The position numbers and the translations under genes are program-made. Of a DNA stretch of 64,000 nt, positions 45,589 through 56,014 are shown piece after piece. Below the pieces are notes generated by a model. The model made no database searches. It was not told the origin of the DNA and saw only the letters and a list, made by a program, of their open reading frames with translations. Numbering within the stretch: position 1 is the first letter of the stretch; each line of letters opens with the position of its first letter. Source of the DNA: Amanita rubescens (Eukaryota; Basidiomycota; Agaricomycetes; Agaricales; Amanitaceae); contig WION01000270.1 in NCBI GenBank assembly GCA_015039365.1, forward strand, positions 1 through 64,000, in the 5' to 3' direction.

Positions 45589-46380
45589 TCATGAATTTAC
45601 CTCAGCAAAGATGCATCTTGACCGATTTGCAGCACCTGGACAGTTATATCCATTTTTTCCCAAACTTAAACATACAGCACATCTCTGTTTAGGTTTTTTC
45701 TGCCCTGGCTGTACAGGTTGATACATCACAAATCCATCAAATGTTGGTTCTGATTGTGGAATGGTTGTTTCAGAAGGCAAATTTACATTTTGCTGAGATG
45801 CAAGAGATATTTGAGTTTGAGATGTGTTTATAGATGAGTTCTGAACCAGATTGGCAGATTGCATAGATGATGATCCTTGCACAAATTCTGGGGAATCTAT
45901 TTCCATTGGTGCTTCCAGATTCAAATCAACTTCTGACTGAATACCATGATATTCAAAAGTCTCTGAAATAGCTGTAGTGCCTTGATTAACAATAGATTCT
46001 CCAGGTCTATCAGGCAATGCTGGTGGAAGAACCTTTGAGACATAAGCAGTAGACCTGACACATCTTTCATTTGCCTGTCAGATAGATTGACTAGCATTGT
46101 CTAGCAACCATGGTCTGCTTCTCTTGTCGATGTTCAGTCCATGTTTTATAATATGTTGCTAAATGTTCTCTAAGCTTATAAAAAATTGTATTTCCATTGG
46201 CCTGAGATGACCACCAGCATGCCATCCTGTTAAAATTTGGCAAACCACTTGCTGGACACCAAGGCCCACCAATTGAAACAGCTTGATGGAATAATTTGAA
46301 TTCCTCCTTAGCATGAATTGGTGTTACAGCATATTTAGACTATACCCTGTGCTTTGGCCAAAAACTCATAGACATCATTT
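45589..46380 (-). pseudogene. AT-rich relic encoding a Cys-rich (zinc-finger-like) C-terminus
   Basis: Two segments appear to belong together. From about 46,330 to 46,080 one frame reads KEEFKLFHQAVSIGGPWCPA, MACWWSSQANGNTIFYKLRE and HLATYYKTWTEHRQEK before a stop. From 46017 to 45589 a second frame has a Ser/Gln/Asn-rich linker and ends KQRCAVCLSLGKNGYNCPGA followed by ANRSRCIF, a CxxC...C...C arrangement that could bind zinc. The pairing of such a WWSS/KLREHL block with a C-terminal Cys cluster recalls a repeated, probably DNA-binding, protein type in mushroom genomes; this is from memory and uncertain. The segment is clearly more AT-rich than its surroundings. Stops between the segments mark it as broken. 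Confidence 0.5.
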
Positions 46381-47450
46381 CTTTTAGGGGATGGCAGAAA
46401 TGATATGAGAACAGCAATTGGACGACTTTTGGTGAGCGTGGGAATGTTTAGTCCAAAAGCGTTACTAAAATAGTCTCAATGGGGATTCCTTCCAAATACG
46501 GACTAATATTAATAGATAGTCCACATTTGGACTAAAATTGTCCCAGACACCGCTTCAGAGCCCTAAATCATGGCAGCTGTTACTTCTTGTTACTTATGTC
46601 GAAAGAAGCGATGCCCTGAATGCAGGCAGATGACCGTAAGTATTCGGATCCTTGCCTTTAAAGGAAGTCCTGTCGGACTGGGACACCTTGACATGTTCAG
46701 GCACGGGATAATTACGTTGCTTGTGCATAGAGAACGGTATAGACCAGTGAGGGGAAGAGATCGGTAAGACTGGGTCTCTCTCGCCAACTACTGTCGGAAT
46801 AATTTGAACATTAAATAAATCAGCGTTCTGAGAACGAGATTTCGTGTTTTGGTTAGCATTGCGGCATATATAGCACCTTTTGGAACGCACCGTGCCACTC
46901 CGACTTTGCAACAAAGTTTCATCATGATCGGAAGCACACCTTCAGATTCGAAGACTACTATGGTGCATGGAAGACTGGGCCAACGTAGACGCTCTTCTGA
47001 AACGAGCCTCACATTTCCGCCTCATGGGCAGCAGAAAATGCAATCCGTAGTTTCCCGGTGCTATTTATTGGAACGCCGTCCTACGCCGTCTCAAAACCGT
47101 AACCAGGTCCGGACCATTATATAATGCAGTGCACCTGTCCCACCTGACTGGTTTCTGCCCATTTTTGCACATTTGGCCAAGTTTTCTGCCCCTTTTATAG
47201 TGATTTGTGGTTATAATTTTGTGCCGTACGGAGTCACAAAAGGTGACAGATCGGACGGGCGTCCGGAATGAATTCAGAAATGATGGAAGGATACTATGAT
47301 CAGGCATCAATTTTACATATTGCAAGCGTCTCCATAATCTTATTGCCAATGTGTTCCTGACTATCCTTGAAAAAGTGACAAAATTTTGAGATAGGTGGAC
47401 TTTTCAAACCTTCGTAAGCAACGACGCCCGCAACGCCCGTCGTCTAGTCG
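46381..47450. other. intergenic, no gene recognised
   Basis: Upstream region of the bHLH gene. Short ORFs only. The Cys-containing ORF at 46570-46767 (SCYLCRKKRCPECRQ) is too short and isolated to call. Confidence 0.5.
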
Positions 47451-50134
47451 ATGGGGTCAGCGCAACCGCAAGGACACCAGCTTTCTTTCTTTGCAGGCGA
47501 CGGCCAAGGTGACCAAGGAACTGAAGCTGACGTACACCGGCATCAGCGCCACTTCCAAGGGCAACCCGCGATGTTCCAGTTTACGCCGTCAGCACCCCCG
47601 AGTCCCCAACATATGCTGGGAACCCGTATATCAATCCCTACGCAGCCGCAACCGCCAACCCAACCCCAGCCCCGCTCGCAGCAGGTCATGCCAGTAATGG
47701 ATATGCTAGGGGACCTGATGCAAATGTCCTTTCAAGGGTTGGATCCCAACTCCTCTCAAACCTCCTCTTCCCCTTCAATACTTACCGGATCACCTGCCAT
47801 GGCCTACCATCCACAACAGCTGTTGCTCGAGCACCAGTTCAGGTTGTCCCAGCTTCAACAATTACAACAGTTGCAGCGCCAAATCTTTCAACAACAGGTA
47901 TGTGCGAGCCGTTCTTGATGCTAATCAAGTCGACTGATCCACTTCAGATTGCGCTCATTAACGGACAAGCCCCCACTTTCCTGAACAGCACGCATGCTCC
48001 GGAGCCCCCTAGCGATCAATCCTTCACTTTCAATGGTTTACCTACTCCAGGTACGTTATCGGAACACCTCGAACGTAATATAACCACCTCATGATTACTC
48101 ATAGTGTCCTCCGGCGAGTTACGCCCGCAGCAACAATCTCTGGATTACATTTCACCGATGGTCCTAAATAACTTTATAGAAGCTGCCGGGGGCGTCCCAC
48201 CAAACCATTCTTCCCATCAGAGCCATCCAAGCAGCCCGTCTCTCCATTCCGGAACCAGCAGTATCATAGACTCCCCTGCCTTCCTCGGGACGAGCAATGG
48301 TCAAACTCAACTAGGGCAAGGCTCGAACACGTATCCATCCACGCCCTACGTTCATCCTGGTTCAATTTCAGCCCCCGACTACATTACTTTCCAGACGAGC
48401 CCTCACAACGGCCTCTCCTCTCCTGCAGACCTAGATCTGGACATATCCCCCCTGACCAGCCCGTGGCTCGGAGCCCACCAGGTATCACCGCTTCAAAACC
48501 AGAACCACTCTCGACAGCACCAGCAGCACCGTCATATGGGCCAGCTGTCTCACCTAGGCTCATCTTCGTCATCCTCGTCGTCTTCGTCACAAGGCGGCTC
48601 CCAGTACCCACCTATGCCTCTGGCAGGAAGTACGAGTAGCGTTGCTAGCACCAACAACAAAAGATCTGCATCTCCATCCTCTGTTGATTCTGATGCCCGC
48701 AAAAGGCAATCACCTGCTGTAAGGCCAACAACGGTTAACTTCACCCAACAGCTTGACCAGCAACAACCACGACGTAGTCATCGCTCCGGCTCACGTTCCA
48801 CGTCATCTACGCCACTTTTACGAGCTCGCTCAGGATCGACTCGGCAACGGAAAGGCAGCATCGCGGGTTCTCTTAATGCACCAGCTGCCATCAATGAAGG
48901 TCTGGGAGATTCACCATCACCTGTGGACCTGTCTATGCCACCACCTGCACCTCCCGCTCCGCCAAATCCGCTGTCCATGTCTTCCAGTGCCAATAACGTC
49001 CCGCCTCCGACCATCAAGCCTCTACAGCAAAGGCCGTCCCACCTGACTCCCGTTACGCCCGCCAGCATCATGAATCTCGATATCAAAGGGAAACGACTAA
49101 AGATCATGACGGATTCGCCGCCGGGCGCTCTGAGCAACATAAACACGCCTGTGAGCCAGCGAAGCAAGAGAAGTGTACAAGGAGGTGTTAGCGGTGGGAT
49201 GAATTTGATCAGTCCCAACCTCAAGCCCATTCTTCCCGGACCAAGTACGTAAACGACGAACGTTTCTCGTCTTGCATTGTAATTGGTTCTTAAAATAGCT
49301 TCTTTTATTATAGCCGGAAATTCCACACCAGCATTTGCTTTAACGCCCTCTTCTTTGAGCATAAATGCGGGTGGAAACCATTCTACTTCCCTTTCGACGT
49401 CTTCCATGCTTCCTCAAGTACGCAAAACATCACACAAAGCTGCCGAACAAAAGCGGCGCGATTCGCTTAAAACGACGTTTGACGAATTGCGTGGGTTGTT
49501 GCCGCCTATACCTCTCCCATCTGCCGGTCACGCGGCCAACGGAGGTGAAGCCGAGGACGGAGGAAGTGCCGGTGCTGGGAGCGGCTTCTGTGGTTCAGGT
49601 CCCGGTGGAACTAGTGCAGGGAACAGCGTCTTCGGAAACACTGTCAAGCCGCTTCTTCCTGGTGCTCTTCCGCCTCGAGGTCCGCCGAAAGCTGGAGGCG
49701 AAGGTCCCAACAAGGGCGTGAGCAAGTTGCAGCTCCTGATTTGCGGTAACGAGTTCATCAAGACCCTCAAAGGCCGAGTTGAGAGGCGAGACGATGAAAT
49801 AGCTCGGCTAAGGCAGGAAGTGAAGAAACTACGGGAGTTATTGAGTTTGGTGAGCAATCAGTGCATACTGGAGATGGAATCGAGTGGGAAAGGCGATGGA
49901 TCAACCGGAAAAATTGATGTGGGAGAAGATCAAGTGGAGCCCTGCACGACGACCATGGAAAGCCTCATGGCGCAACTTGATTTGGCCTTGGATCTCGACA
50001 GAGATATCGATGCGGTGGAAAAGATGGGATCTGGAACAATAGAAACGGCCGGAGGTGGAGGACGCAGAGACGATAATATCATGTCAAGCGCCGGAAGCGA
50101 TCTTGCGATAGAAGACGACGAGGACGAAGAATAA
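47451..50134 (+). CDS. bHLH-leucine-zipper transcription factor 1
   Basis: Four exons (47451-47897, 47948-48050, 48105-49244, 49314-50134) join in phase to 836 residues. The N-terminal 550 residues are Gln/Pro/Ser-rich, with runs such as QLQQLQQLQRQIFQQQ and a serine tract, typical of activation regions. The basic region and helix 1 read KTSHKAAEQKRRDSLKTTF with His, Glu and Arg at the positions that select CACGTG-type E-boxes. The loop is exceptionally long, about 75 residues rich in Gly/Pro, before helix 2 (KLQLLICGNEFIKTL). A zipper follows (RRDDEIARLRQEVKKLRELL), then an acidic tail. It should dimerise and bind DNA in the nucleus. Target pathway unknown; sterol-, phosphate- or development-type bHLH regulators are all possible. 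An earlier exon cannot be excluded. A tandem partial copy lies 2 kb downstream. Confidence 0.5.
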
Positions 50135-52019
50135 TAAACAAACCGACCGTCATCGGTAAAAAGAACATTCTTGGCGACTTGTACAATATCACCACCATCC
50201 TTCTTCATCCTTCTCTATTCCTTCCTATCGATTCTTGTTGCTTATTATGCTCTCCCTTTCTAGATCTCTCGTCAGATATATGTCTTTTCGTCTTGATTAG
50301 CAAAAAACAATGTTTGGTCTGAATTACAGTACAATACATTTCATCGACGCAAGTCCACTCTTTTCGTTATTTATGTTATTTTCATTTCCTCCCTTATTGT
50401 AGCTTTACACCAAGAGAATGTCTATGTTATATATTAGATAGACGAAAAAAAGTCTTGTACGTATATACAAGAATTCCATGAAATGAGTCAAAATTTTATA
50501 TTTGCGTGGGAAGATTCTCGTTTGAGTTTGAGAATAACTGTTGTGAATGAGTAAATTCGTTCTCCAAGTCAGGGTAGCCAGGGATATAATACGGAGACGA
50601 AGATGGCCTGTAATGGCCTCCTGCGCAGCGATCGTGCTGATGATCGGTAATCGATTCAAATCCGAGTGCGATAGAATACCGTGTGATACTGCTCGCAAGT
50701 TCAAACGTTCGCGTTTGCCGTTCAGGAGCAAACCTAGTCTGTGAGCACAATCCTGAGAAGGACAAAAAAACACGTACAAATCACGGAATTACGCCCGAAA
50801 TGATCTGTTATGACGCGTATTGTGAAACTTGAAATGTTGCCTCGTTTAGACGCATGATCTCCGAGTTGTATAACGGCGAGCCGAAACAAAAAATGGTTGA
50901 GGGAAGCTAGTTGTGAATGTGGATGGCATACTACAACGGTTGAATCAGCACTTATGGACTCGATACAAGATAAATCCCACCTGGAACATGCGGGCTTGTG
51001 AGATGCAACTTATTGGGTGATGGACCAGAATCGGAACCAGAACAAGGACCGCGCGGACGCAGAGGAGTGTCAAATGAGTATTTACTTCCCTCGTAGACGC
51101 GGCTAGTAGGTTCGTCGAGATATTTTCAATATGAGTTTGCGCGTATGCGGAAAACTTACTCAAGCTCTCGCCCGCCACACCCCCCTACCGCAATTTCAAT
51201 TTTGACCGTTGCTATCATTTTCTTCTCAGGAGGTAAACCACCAGTCTTCTCACAACTGAGGAACGACTTGATGGTTTTCGAGACCCCAAAATTCTGTCTC
51301 ACGTTCAAGTCCATAACCTGGTTCATAGAAAATGTCAACTCTTTCATAGGTACGCCATGAGCGTAGGAAGTTGCAGTTGACTAAGCGATGATTTGCTGCG
51401 AAAATCTTTCATAGGGAGTAAGCTAAGGACCAGTTCAACAGGGAGGACAAGTCCAGGAAGGTACAACCTACCTGTTTCTCCCTGCTGCCTCGACTCCAAG
51501 TCAAGTGTTTATCATCTCACCATCTTGCTGACAACTAAGCAGCGGAATAAACGTTCAGTATTCAGGAGACCTACTACGCACGTGCGTGCCACTTTGGGAT
51601 TTTCTCCGACGACGAAAGTTTGTACCTGAGCTTCGGAACTTTCCGAGGCCTATTCTTGTCTCTTGGCGTGCCATAGCTGCCATCCGATGTCTCTGCTTTT
51701 GCCACGTCCTCGGCAGGTATCAATTCATTGCATCCGTGCTATCAATGCCTCCTTCTCATGAGACACGGCTTTTTTACTTGCTGCGGTGCGCAAGTACTGT
51801 GCCGCAAGGATGGATTGGAAAACGAGCACTGTACTGTCACTGCCAGACCAGATGGGCGCTGAAGCTGCGGTCTGCCTTCTGGCCTGTCAGAATTCCGACT
51901 GAGAGGACCACTGTACCTATGCAACCCTCACATTACCCATCAGCACAGCATATAATCAGAAACGGTGTCAAAGCTCTAAGCACCCTGGTCTTCATAATCG
52001 TATGGCCATTGTTTTCCTG
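50135..52019. other. 3' flank of bHLH 1 and spacer
   Basis: About 50,150-50,800 is the 3' flank of bHLH 1 and is clearly homologous to 53,600-54,120 behind copy 2 (shared GGCGACTTGTACAATAT, TTTACACCAAGAGA, GGGAAGATTCTCGTTTGAG, AAACACGTACAAAT). This conserved flank may contain the end of a minus-strand gene, since a minus frame ending ...SNENLPTQI is open there. From 50,800 to 52,019 nothing was recognised. Confidence 0.5.
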
Positions 52020-53587
52020 CGGACTTCAAGTTGACACGGGGGCAAGTTTCTGCGAATACGTATCCATCGACTCCTACGTCCATTCTGGTTCATTTCGGTC
52101 ACTGGCACCGAGTACATCGATTTCGAGATGAGCGCCAGCTTTTCTTTCGTCGCTTTCATCTTCGCCTTCGTCACAAAGCCGATTTCAACACCCACCCCGC
52201 CCGTGGCAAGGAACGAGCAACGCCGTTCACAACAATAACAAAAAGGGTCGAGTTCCGACCTCAGTGACCTCAGCTGACGTCGACGCCCACAAAAAGCAAC
52301 CACCTGCCGCAAGACCGACAAATGTCACTTTCACTGCATGATTAGCAATAGCTGTTCGGCGACGCAGAGGTAGCATCGCTGGTTCCCTTATTACAATCAA
52401 TGAAGTCCCGGGAGATGCACCGTCGCCCCTGTGGACCACTCTATGCCACCATTTGCGCCTCCCGAAGCCGCTGCTCAAGTCAAGACATCTCGTCTCCCGC
52501 CATATCCTGCCCGACTCCAGTTACTCCCGAGTATCATAAACCTCGATCTCAAAGGGAAATTTAATATCGTGACGGACTCATCTCTCGGGGCTCTGGGCAA
52601 TGCAAATACCTTACCAGTTAGCCATAGAAACAAGAGAAGGGTACACGGAGGTCCTATCGGTGGAACGCACTTGATCAATTCCATCCTCAAGCCCATTCTT
52701 CCTTGCCTAAGTACGTAGCCGACGAACGTTTCTCCTCTATTAGTCTGTCATTGGCTCTTACAATATATACCCTCCCCTTTCGCCAGAAGCTCCACACCAC
52801 CTGCTCTCTAGCACCCTCTTCTGCGAGCATAAATGCGAGCAGAAACCACCCTAGTTCACCATCCGCATCCTCCATGCCCCCTCCTGAAACTCGAAAATCA
52901 TCGCACAAAGCTGCGGAACAAAAGCGACGCGATTCGCTCAAAACGACATATGACGAGTTGCGCGTATTGTTGCCACGTATACCCCTCCCGTCTACCAGTC
53001 AATCGGGGGATGCAGATGAAGGGGAGGATGGGGGAGGTTCTGGTGGTAGTGGGAGCAACGTTGGTGGTGGAACTAGTGCGGAGAACAGCATCTTCGGAAA
53101 CGTTGTGAATCCGCTTCTTCCTGGCGCACTTCCGCCTCGAGGCCCACCCAAACCTGGAGGCGAAGGCCCAAACAAGAGCGTGAGCAAGTTGCAGCTCTTG
53201 ATTTGCGGCAACGAGTACATCAAGACGCTCAAAGGCCGAGTGGAGAGGCGAGATGACGAGATTGTTCGGCTAAGGAAGGAGGTAAAGAAGCTCCGAAAGT
53301 TATTGGGTTTGGCGGGCAATCAAGGGGGCGAAGGGATAGAATCAGGTGGGGAAAGTGGTGGATCAAGCGTTGTGGGAGATGAACAAGGAGACCCATACGC
53401 GATGAGCGTGGCGAGCCTCTTGGAACACCTTGATTTGGAGTTGGATCTCGACAAAGATATCGATGCGGTGGAAGCGATGGGATCTGGAACCATGGAAACG
53501 CCCGGAGGAGGACGCAGAGACGATAATATCATGACAACCGCCACAAGCCTTCTCGCGATTGAAGAGGACGACGACGAAGACTATTGA
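52020..53587 (+). pseudogene. tandem copy of the bHLH gene, N-terminal half degraded
   Basis: From 52,020 the DNA aligns with bHLH 1 from about 48,300 (GAATACGTATCCATCGACTC here, GAACACGTATCCATCCACGC there). The Ser-rich and NNKR regions are shortened and frameshifted. From 52431 an ORF matches INLDLKGK, TDSSLGALGNANT and LKPILPCLS up to the same splice donor (52710). The acceptor at 52786 then leaves a one-base phase mismatch with the bHLH exon. The last exon itself is intact (see 52874-53587). As a full-length gene it is dead. The gene was duplicated together with its 3' flank. Confidence 0.5.
52874..53587 (+). CDS. possible truncated bHLH-leucine-zipper protein (copy 2)
   Basis: Reading from the first in-frame ATG before the domain gives 237 residues, starting MPPPETRKSSHKAAEQKRR. 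The basic region, helix 1 (SLKTTYDELRVLLPRIPL), a long Gly-rich loop, helix 2 (SKLQLLICGNEYIKTL) and the zipper (RRDDEIVRLRKEVKKLRKLL) are all kept, as is the acidic tail ending AIEEDDDEDY. Amino-acid differences from copy 1 lie mainly in the loop and tail. If expressed it would be a DNA-binding and dimerising protein without an activation region, hence a potential competitor of bHLH 1. Expression is unproven. Confidence 0.5.
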   Translation: MPPPETRKSSHKAAEQKRRDSLKTTYDELRVLLPRIPLPSTSQSGDADEGEDGGGSGGSGSNVGGGTSAENSIFGNVVNPLLPGALPPRGPPKPGGEGPNKSVSKLQLLICGNEYIKTLKGRVERRDDEIVRLRKEVKKLRKLLGLAGNQGGEGIESGGESGGSSVVGDEQGDPYAMSVASLLEHLDLELDLDKDIDAVEAMGSGTMETPGGGRRDDNIMTTATSLLAIEEDDDEDY

Positions 53588-56014
53588 TCACTGTAAACAG
53601 ACACGTTTGGCGACTTGTACAATATTATCATCCTTCTATCCTTTCCTATCGATTCTCGTCGCTACCTTTCTTATCTTTAGTCAGATGTATTTCTTTGCGT
53701 ATTGATTGGCAAAAACAACGTTTAATCTGAGTTACAATACAACACAGTCGATTCGACACATGTCCATTCCTTACGTTATTTTCCTATCGCAGCTTTACAC
53801 CAAGAGATGTCTATGTTATATTAGATACACGAAAGAAAAAATCTTGTACGTACGTACATGAACATGAGTCAAAATTTACCTTTATGTGGGAAGATTCTCG
53901 TTTGAGAATAAGCGTCGAGAAATAGGAAATTCATCTTCCCGCCTTGGTAGCGGAAATAACGAAGGAGATAATACGGGAATGATCCTGGTCATGATCGATG
54001 ATCGATGAGCGGTCTTACTTGCTGACTCACACTCGAATCTTGGAATACAGCGTGTACTACTGCTCCTCTTGACAATGAGAAGGGCTAAAAAACACGTACA
54101 AATAGCGGAATTTCTGATTTCCACTGCATCCTAGCCATGTAGTCTCAGCTAACGTCATCTTGCGGTACGACGCTCACTGCGCCTCCCTCCACTGCCGCTC
54201 ACGGTCCAAGCGCTCACCTCAGTGACCTCACCGCCCTCAGGCTTCCCTGTCGTTTGATGATCTCGTCTCATTATTTGTCGGTCGAAGGAGAGAAAACGTT
54301 TTAATGGTGAGCTCTTTGCCCTCACCACTGTCAGTCACCGCGCTCACATCACCGCGCTCAGGCCCCCTTGCTTCGCCTGACTGTTTCTCCTGCACCTTGC
54401 CCCACTCCACAAACCCTCAGTCCCACATGTTGGATTGCACAAAGGTGACCGCCGTGTTCCTGGTTGCCACCGCCCACGACTACCAATGACTACATCTAAA
54501 CAGGTCAATGTCCGGGCACGGTGCTTGTACACCACTACCTTCCCCGCATGGTCCAGCGTGGCTGCTCACCTAACCGCCTGCCCCTGCTTTGACCTTGTCG
54601 CAAGTGATTGCCGCCGGATCAGGTCCCAGCCTCTGCGCTAACTTAGTCCCGCCTTGGTTGTACCATTGATTTAGTTCCAACCGGTCAGCCTTATTTTCGA
54701 GGAAGCACACATGTGTATCAGCCGGCGGATTGAGACCATTATCATCATAACGGGGTATCAATCACGGTGGTGCGTTCTGATGACTCTCAAGGCCGGCGTC
54801 AGTTCGCTGTGCCTCGTGGATTTGCCCCCGCCTTTCAAAGAGCTCATAATGCACGCAGCGCCCAATGACTCGAAATTGTCGCTCTTTTCATTGTCTCTTT
54901 CCAGAGGTCAAGTCGTCTCGGCCGTCCGCTGCTCCCAATCGTTACAGGCGCCTGTACTTTTCGCGTCCTGGTCTCAACTAACACACACACTTGTCGACAA
55001 ACCCTGTTGTTTTCCCCGCGTTCCCGCATCCACCCGAAGTATGACTGGTGTCGCATGTCCTTGTCTCAGCTCACGTCTGTTGCTTGCCCGTGTCTGACTC
55101 TGTGCCCTCGAGCGTCACATCACACGACGCATACATCACGGGAGCTACTACGATGTTGCCAACTGCCCATGTCGTCCTCGTTCCTTTTCTGTGTGTCTCC
55201 CGATGACGACGTCGGTCCTACGATCATGTCGACCTCTGCTTACGATGACATCCGCATATACCTATCTTTCGCTTGTCTCTCTTCTCGTTACCGACTATCC
55301 GTCCTTGGTTTCACTTGACACTCCTCTATCTTGCTTTTGTCACACTTCTCAGATGGCTCTAGTGTTCCAATCAAAGGCAGCTTTCACTTGTGCCCACGTT
55401 TGACCGAAGCCTCCCACTATGGTCCCCGGAATTATTATCACCTGCTACTCCTGAACTGACTCCTGCGTGTTGTTCCTATCGCTTTGTCTTTAGTACCATG
55501 GCAGTCGTGAGTCCAGAATGTGACTCGTTTCACTAGCAAGGAACTTCTGGATCTCAAGGTGCCTAGTACACATCCTGTTGCCGACTATGACTGACCTTGG
55601 ACATCTGGCTGCAGCTTAGGGTGTCCGGTGCAAACTACCGACGATGTACTAGATTAGATATCATAACGAGACACTAAGTAGAGTGGGGAGTATGCCATCG
55701 TCGTCTTTTTCCACTTGTATCTGCGCTGTTCTCGACGTTGTTATCTAGAATTGTTGTCAGCTCTGCCTGATGTCTTCCGGACTGAGAGTTATAGGACTAG
55801 CCAAGGCATACATCAACTTCATCTGAGTTTTATATCTAGATTAAGGTGGCCTCAGACCATGCCGGCGGTAGTACAGACAAGTATTTGACAAGGAACCCAA
55901 GGCAGTCAGTCTTCACTGACAGGCTGCTCTGAATGCCCGCTCGAAGGGGCAATTCCGATGCACACCAAGTGTGATGTGTGACGTGCGTTACATCACTCCT
56001 TATCTTTGACAACC
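53588..56014. other. intergenic, no gene recognised
   Basis: The first 530 bases are the duplicated 3' flank of the bHLH gene. From 54,130 to about 55,500 the plus strand is strikingly C/T-rich with repeated CTCAC words near 54,170-54,370. The last 100 bases are the 5' region of the NLR copy that follows. No gene was recognised. Confidence 0.5.

Noticed and set aside
48384..49407. Minus-strand ORFs of 75-209 codons opposite the bHLH gene
   Set aside because: They mirror the Ser/Pro-rich coding region and contain no recognisable domain; splice sites and protein motifs support the plus strand only.
54160..54420. CTCAC-rich stretch as a possible minisatellite
   Set aside because: The words recur irregularly without a fixed period, so it is only compositionally biased DNA.
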